Assembly (NCBI GenBank): GCA_964606165.1
Contig: CAZSFQ010000025.1
Location: 1-15,227 of the forward strand
Source of the DNA: UBA4923 sp964606165
GTDB taxonomy: Bacteria; Bacillota; Clostridia; Saccharofermentanales; DTU023
Reading direction: 5' to 3'
Length of the DNA stretch: 15,227 nt
Part shown: positions 14,057 through 15,227 of the stretch, one piece after another
Layout: the number at the start of each line of letters is the position of its first letter
Position numbering within the stretch: the stretch's first letter is position 1
Notes under the pieces: generated by a model
Database searches by the model: none
The model's input: only the letters and a program-made list of their open reading frames with translations
Told to the model about the DNA's origin: nothing
Made by a program: the position numbers and the translations under genes

Positions 14057-14836
14057 TTACTCTCCTTTGAAACCCCCGATTTTTTCCTTCTTCAGAAAAG
14101 CGCTCATGGCATTTTTTTGATCTTCTGTATCAAAGCACCGGCCGAAGCAGGACTCTTCCAAAGCCAGGCCCTCCATCAAAGTCAGATCCAACCCCTCTTT
14201 TATGGAGCGCTTGGCTTCCCGGACAGCCATGGGTGCCTTTTGAGCGATCAATCCGGCAATTGCCCATGCCCTTTCAAGGAGTTCCTTTTCCTCCGTCACT
14301 TCCAGGACGATGCCCAATTCTCTGGCTTCACCGGCCCGGATACGCTTGCCCGTCATGATCAAATCAAGGGCAATCATGGGGCCGGCAAGCCGTGCAAGTC
14401 TTTGGGTACCGCCAAAACCGGGCGTAATTCCCAGGCCTGTTTCGGGGAAAGCGAAACTTGCTTTCGTTGAGGCGATGCGCAGGTCACAGGCCAGAGCCAG
14501 CTCAAAACCACCGCCCAGGGCAAAGCCATTGACTGCCGCGATGACGGGGACGGGAAATGAGCTGACCTGATTCATGACCCGGTTGCCGAAGCGTGCGAAA
14601 ATTTCAGCCTCGTTGCGGTCCATGTCAGCCATTTCGGCAATGTCGGCGCCGGCGACAAAGGCCTTTTCGCCGGCACCGGTGACAACCAGGGCGCGTATCT
14701 GTCCGTCCCCTGCAAGTTGGAGCAGGGTGGCAGACAGTTCTTGCAGCAGTTCTTTGTTCAGGGCGTTGAGTCCCTCCGGCCTGTCGATGGTCAACTGCGC
14801 CACATGGTCTTTCCTGTCAAGCTTGATATAGGTCAT
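14057..14836 (-). CDS. crt: Crotonase / enoyl-CoA hydratase (3-hydroxybutyryl-CoA dehydratase type)
   Basis: A 259-aa cytoplasmic enzyme of the crotonase family that would interconvert 3-hydroxyacyl-CoA and trans-2-enoyl-CoA, likely at four carbons in butyrate-type metabolism or in fatty-acid oxidation. The oxyanion-hole segments AFVAGADIAEM (59-69) and NGFALGGGFELALACDLRIA (103-122) are intact, as are both catalytic glutamates, Glu112 and Glu132 (in PETGLGITPGFGGTQRL). The frame runs upstream to 14893, inside the thiolase gene, but ATG at 14836 is chosen: it begins the family sequence MTYIKLDRKD and has AAGGGGA about four bases upstream, 11 bases after the thiolase stop. The following hbd/bcd/etf genes seen in butyrate clusters are not present here. 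Exact chain-length preference is not readable from the sequence. Confidence 0.92.
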   Translation of the reverse strand: MTYIKLDRKDHVAQLTIDRPEGLNALNKELLQELSATLLQLAGDGQIRALVVTGAGEKAFVAGADIAEMADMDRNEAEIFARFGNRVMNQVSSFPVPVIAAVNGFALGGGFELALACDLRIASTKASFAFPETGLGITPGFGGTQRLARLAGPMIALDLIMTGKRIRAGEARELGIVLEVTEEKELLERAWAIAGLIAQKAPMAVREAKRSIKEGLDLTLMEGLALEESCFGRCFDTEDQKNAMSAFLKKEKIGGFKGE

Positions 14837-14847
14837 GATATCCCCTT

Positions 14848-15227
14848 TCAGCGCTCGACCATGGCCGCGATGCCCATGCCGCCGCCGATGCAAAGGGAAG
14901 CCAGGCCGCGTTTCGCGTCTCTTTTTTCCATTTCGTAAAGCAGGGTCACCAGGATCCGGGCGCCTGAGGCACCTACGGGGTGGCCAAGGGCGATGGCCCC
15001 GCCATTGACATTGACCTTTTCCGGGTCCGCCTTGAGTTCCTTCAGGACGGCCAGGGACTGAGCGGCAAATGCTTCATTGAACTCGACCAGGTCCATGTCA
15101 TCAAGCGAAAGATTGGTATTCTCCAGGATCTTCCTGGTCGCGTAGTAGGGGCCCATGCCCATGGTGGCGGGATCCAGGCCGACCGATACGCCTGCCCTGA
15201 GGCTGGCCATGGGGGTGAGGCCAAGTT
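14848..15227 (-). CDS. Acetyl-CoA acetyltransferase (thiolase), C-terminal part
   Basis: The last 126 codons of a thiolase whose start lies beyond the window. Thiolase C-terminal motifs are present: VEFNEAFAAQSLAVLKEL, the catalytic His in GGAIALGHPVGASGARI, and the catalytic Cys in LASLCIGGGMGIA near the end, followed by the usual AMVER. It joins two acetyl-CoA into acetoacetyl-CoA or runs the reverse reaction; next to crt it probably serves the four-carbon acyl-CoA pathway. The first complete codon in the window is at 15225. The gene stops 11 bases before crt, so the two form an operon. Confidence 0.93.
   Translation of the reverse strand, partial: LGLTPMASLRAGVSVGLDPATMGMGPYYATRKILENTNLSLDDMDLVEFNEAFAAQSLAVLKELKADPEKVNVNGGAIALGHPVGASGARILVTLLYEMEKRDAKRGLASLCIGGGMGIAAMVER

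Noticed and set aside
14837..14893. N-terminal extension of the crt frame
   Set aside because: It reads through the end of the thiolase gene in another frame and gives a His/Arg-rich tail foreign to crotonases.
1..15227. CRISPR array, insertion sequence or prophage
   Set aside because: No spaced direct repeats, transposase or phage genes are visible.

Overview
The window reads as chromosomal DNA of an anaerobic, low- to mid-GC Firmicute, most likely a member of the Clostridia. This is inferred from the cysteine desulfidase, the thiolase/crotonase pair typical of butyrate-type metabolism, lipoprotein signal peptides, GGAGG ribosome binding sites and a Clostridia-style oligopeptide ABC transporter. 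Every gene I accept lies on the minus strand, so the biological order runs from high to low coordinates.

Region by region (transcription order): (1) 15227-14057, the 3' end of an acetyl-CoA acetyltransferase gene and a complete crotonase (crt). (2) 13914-12190, a tightly coupled two-gene module. The first protein is a DUF488 domain behind a Panacea/SocA-like N-terminal region; the second is an unrecognised 277-aa protein ending in a sliding-clamp-type QLNLF motif. (3) 12104-11842, a decayed remnant that matches the C-terminus of a type I restriction enzyme HsdR subunit. This suggests regions 2 and 3 are what remains of a defence island between the fatty-acid genes and the transporter. (4) 11606-9219, a large substrate-binding lipoprotein (oppA), then a terminator and a new promoter. 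(5) 8895-4581, oppB, oppC, oppD and oppF, followed with little or no spacing by a small one-helix membrane protein and a surface lipoprotein with InlB-type repeats. This unit closes at a clear terminator at 2732-2770. (6) 2699-98, an unrecognised protein with a cysteine-rich C-terminus, then cyuA (L-cysteine desulfidase). (7) 101-1, a strong promoter whose -35 box overlaps the cyuA stop codon and drives tRNA-Gly(CCC), which is cut by the window edge.

How they fit together: oppA-oppBCDF imports peptides, which fits an amino-acid-fermenting anaerobe; CyuA would break down cysteine to pyruvate, ammonia and sulfide; thiolase and crotonase act in the four-carbon acyl-CoA pathway. The least explained and most interesting part is the DUF488/clamp-motif pair beside the HsdR remnant. 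Non-genic stretches over 300 bases are 8896-9218 (terminator, promoter, structured leader of oppB) and 11607-12189 (oppA promoter region, a hairpin, the HsdR remnant). I see nothing recognisable in 11728-11841 or 12105-12189.
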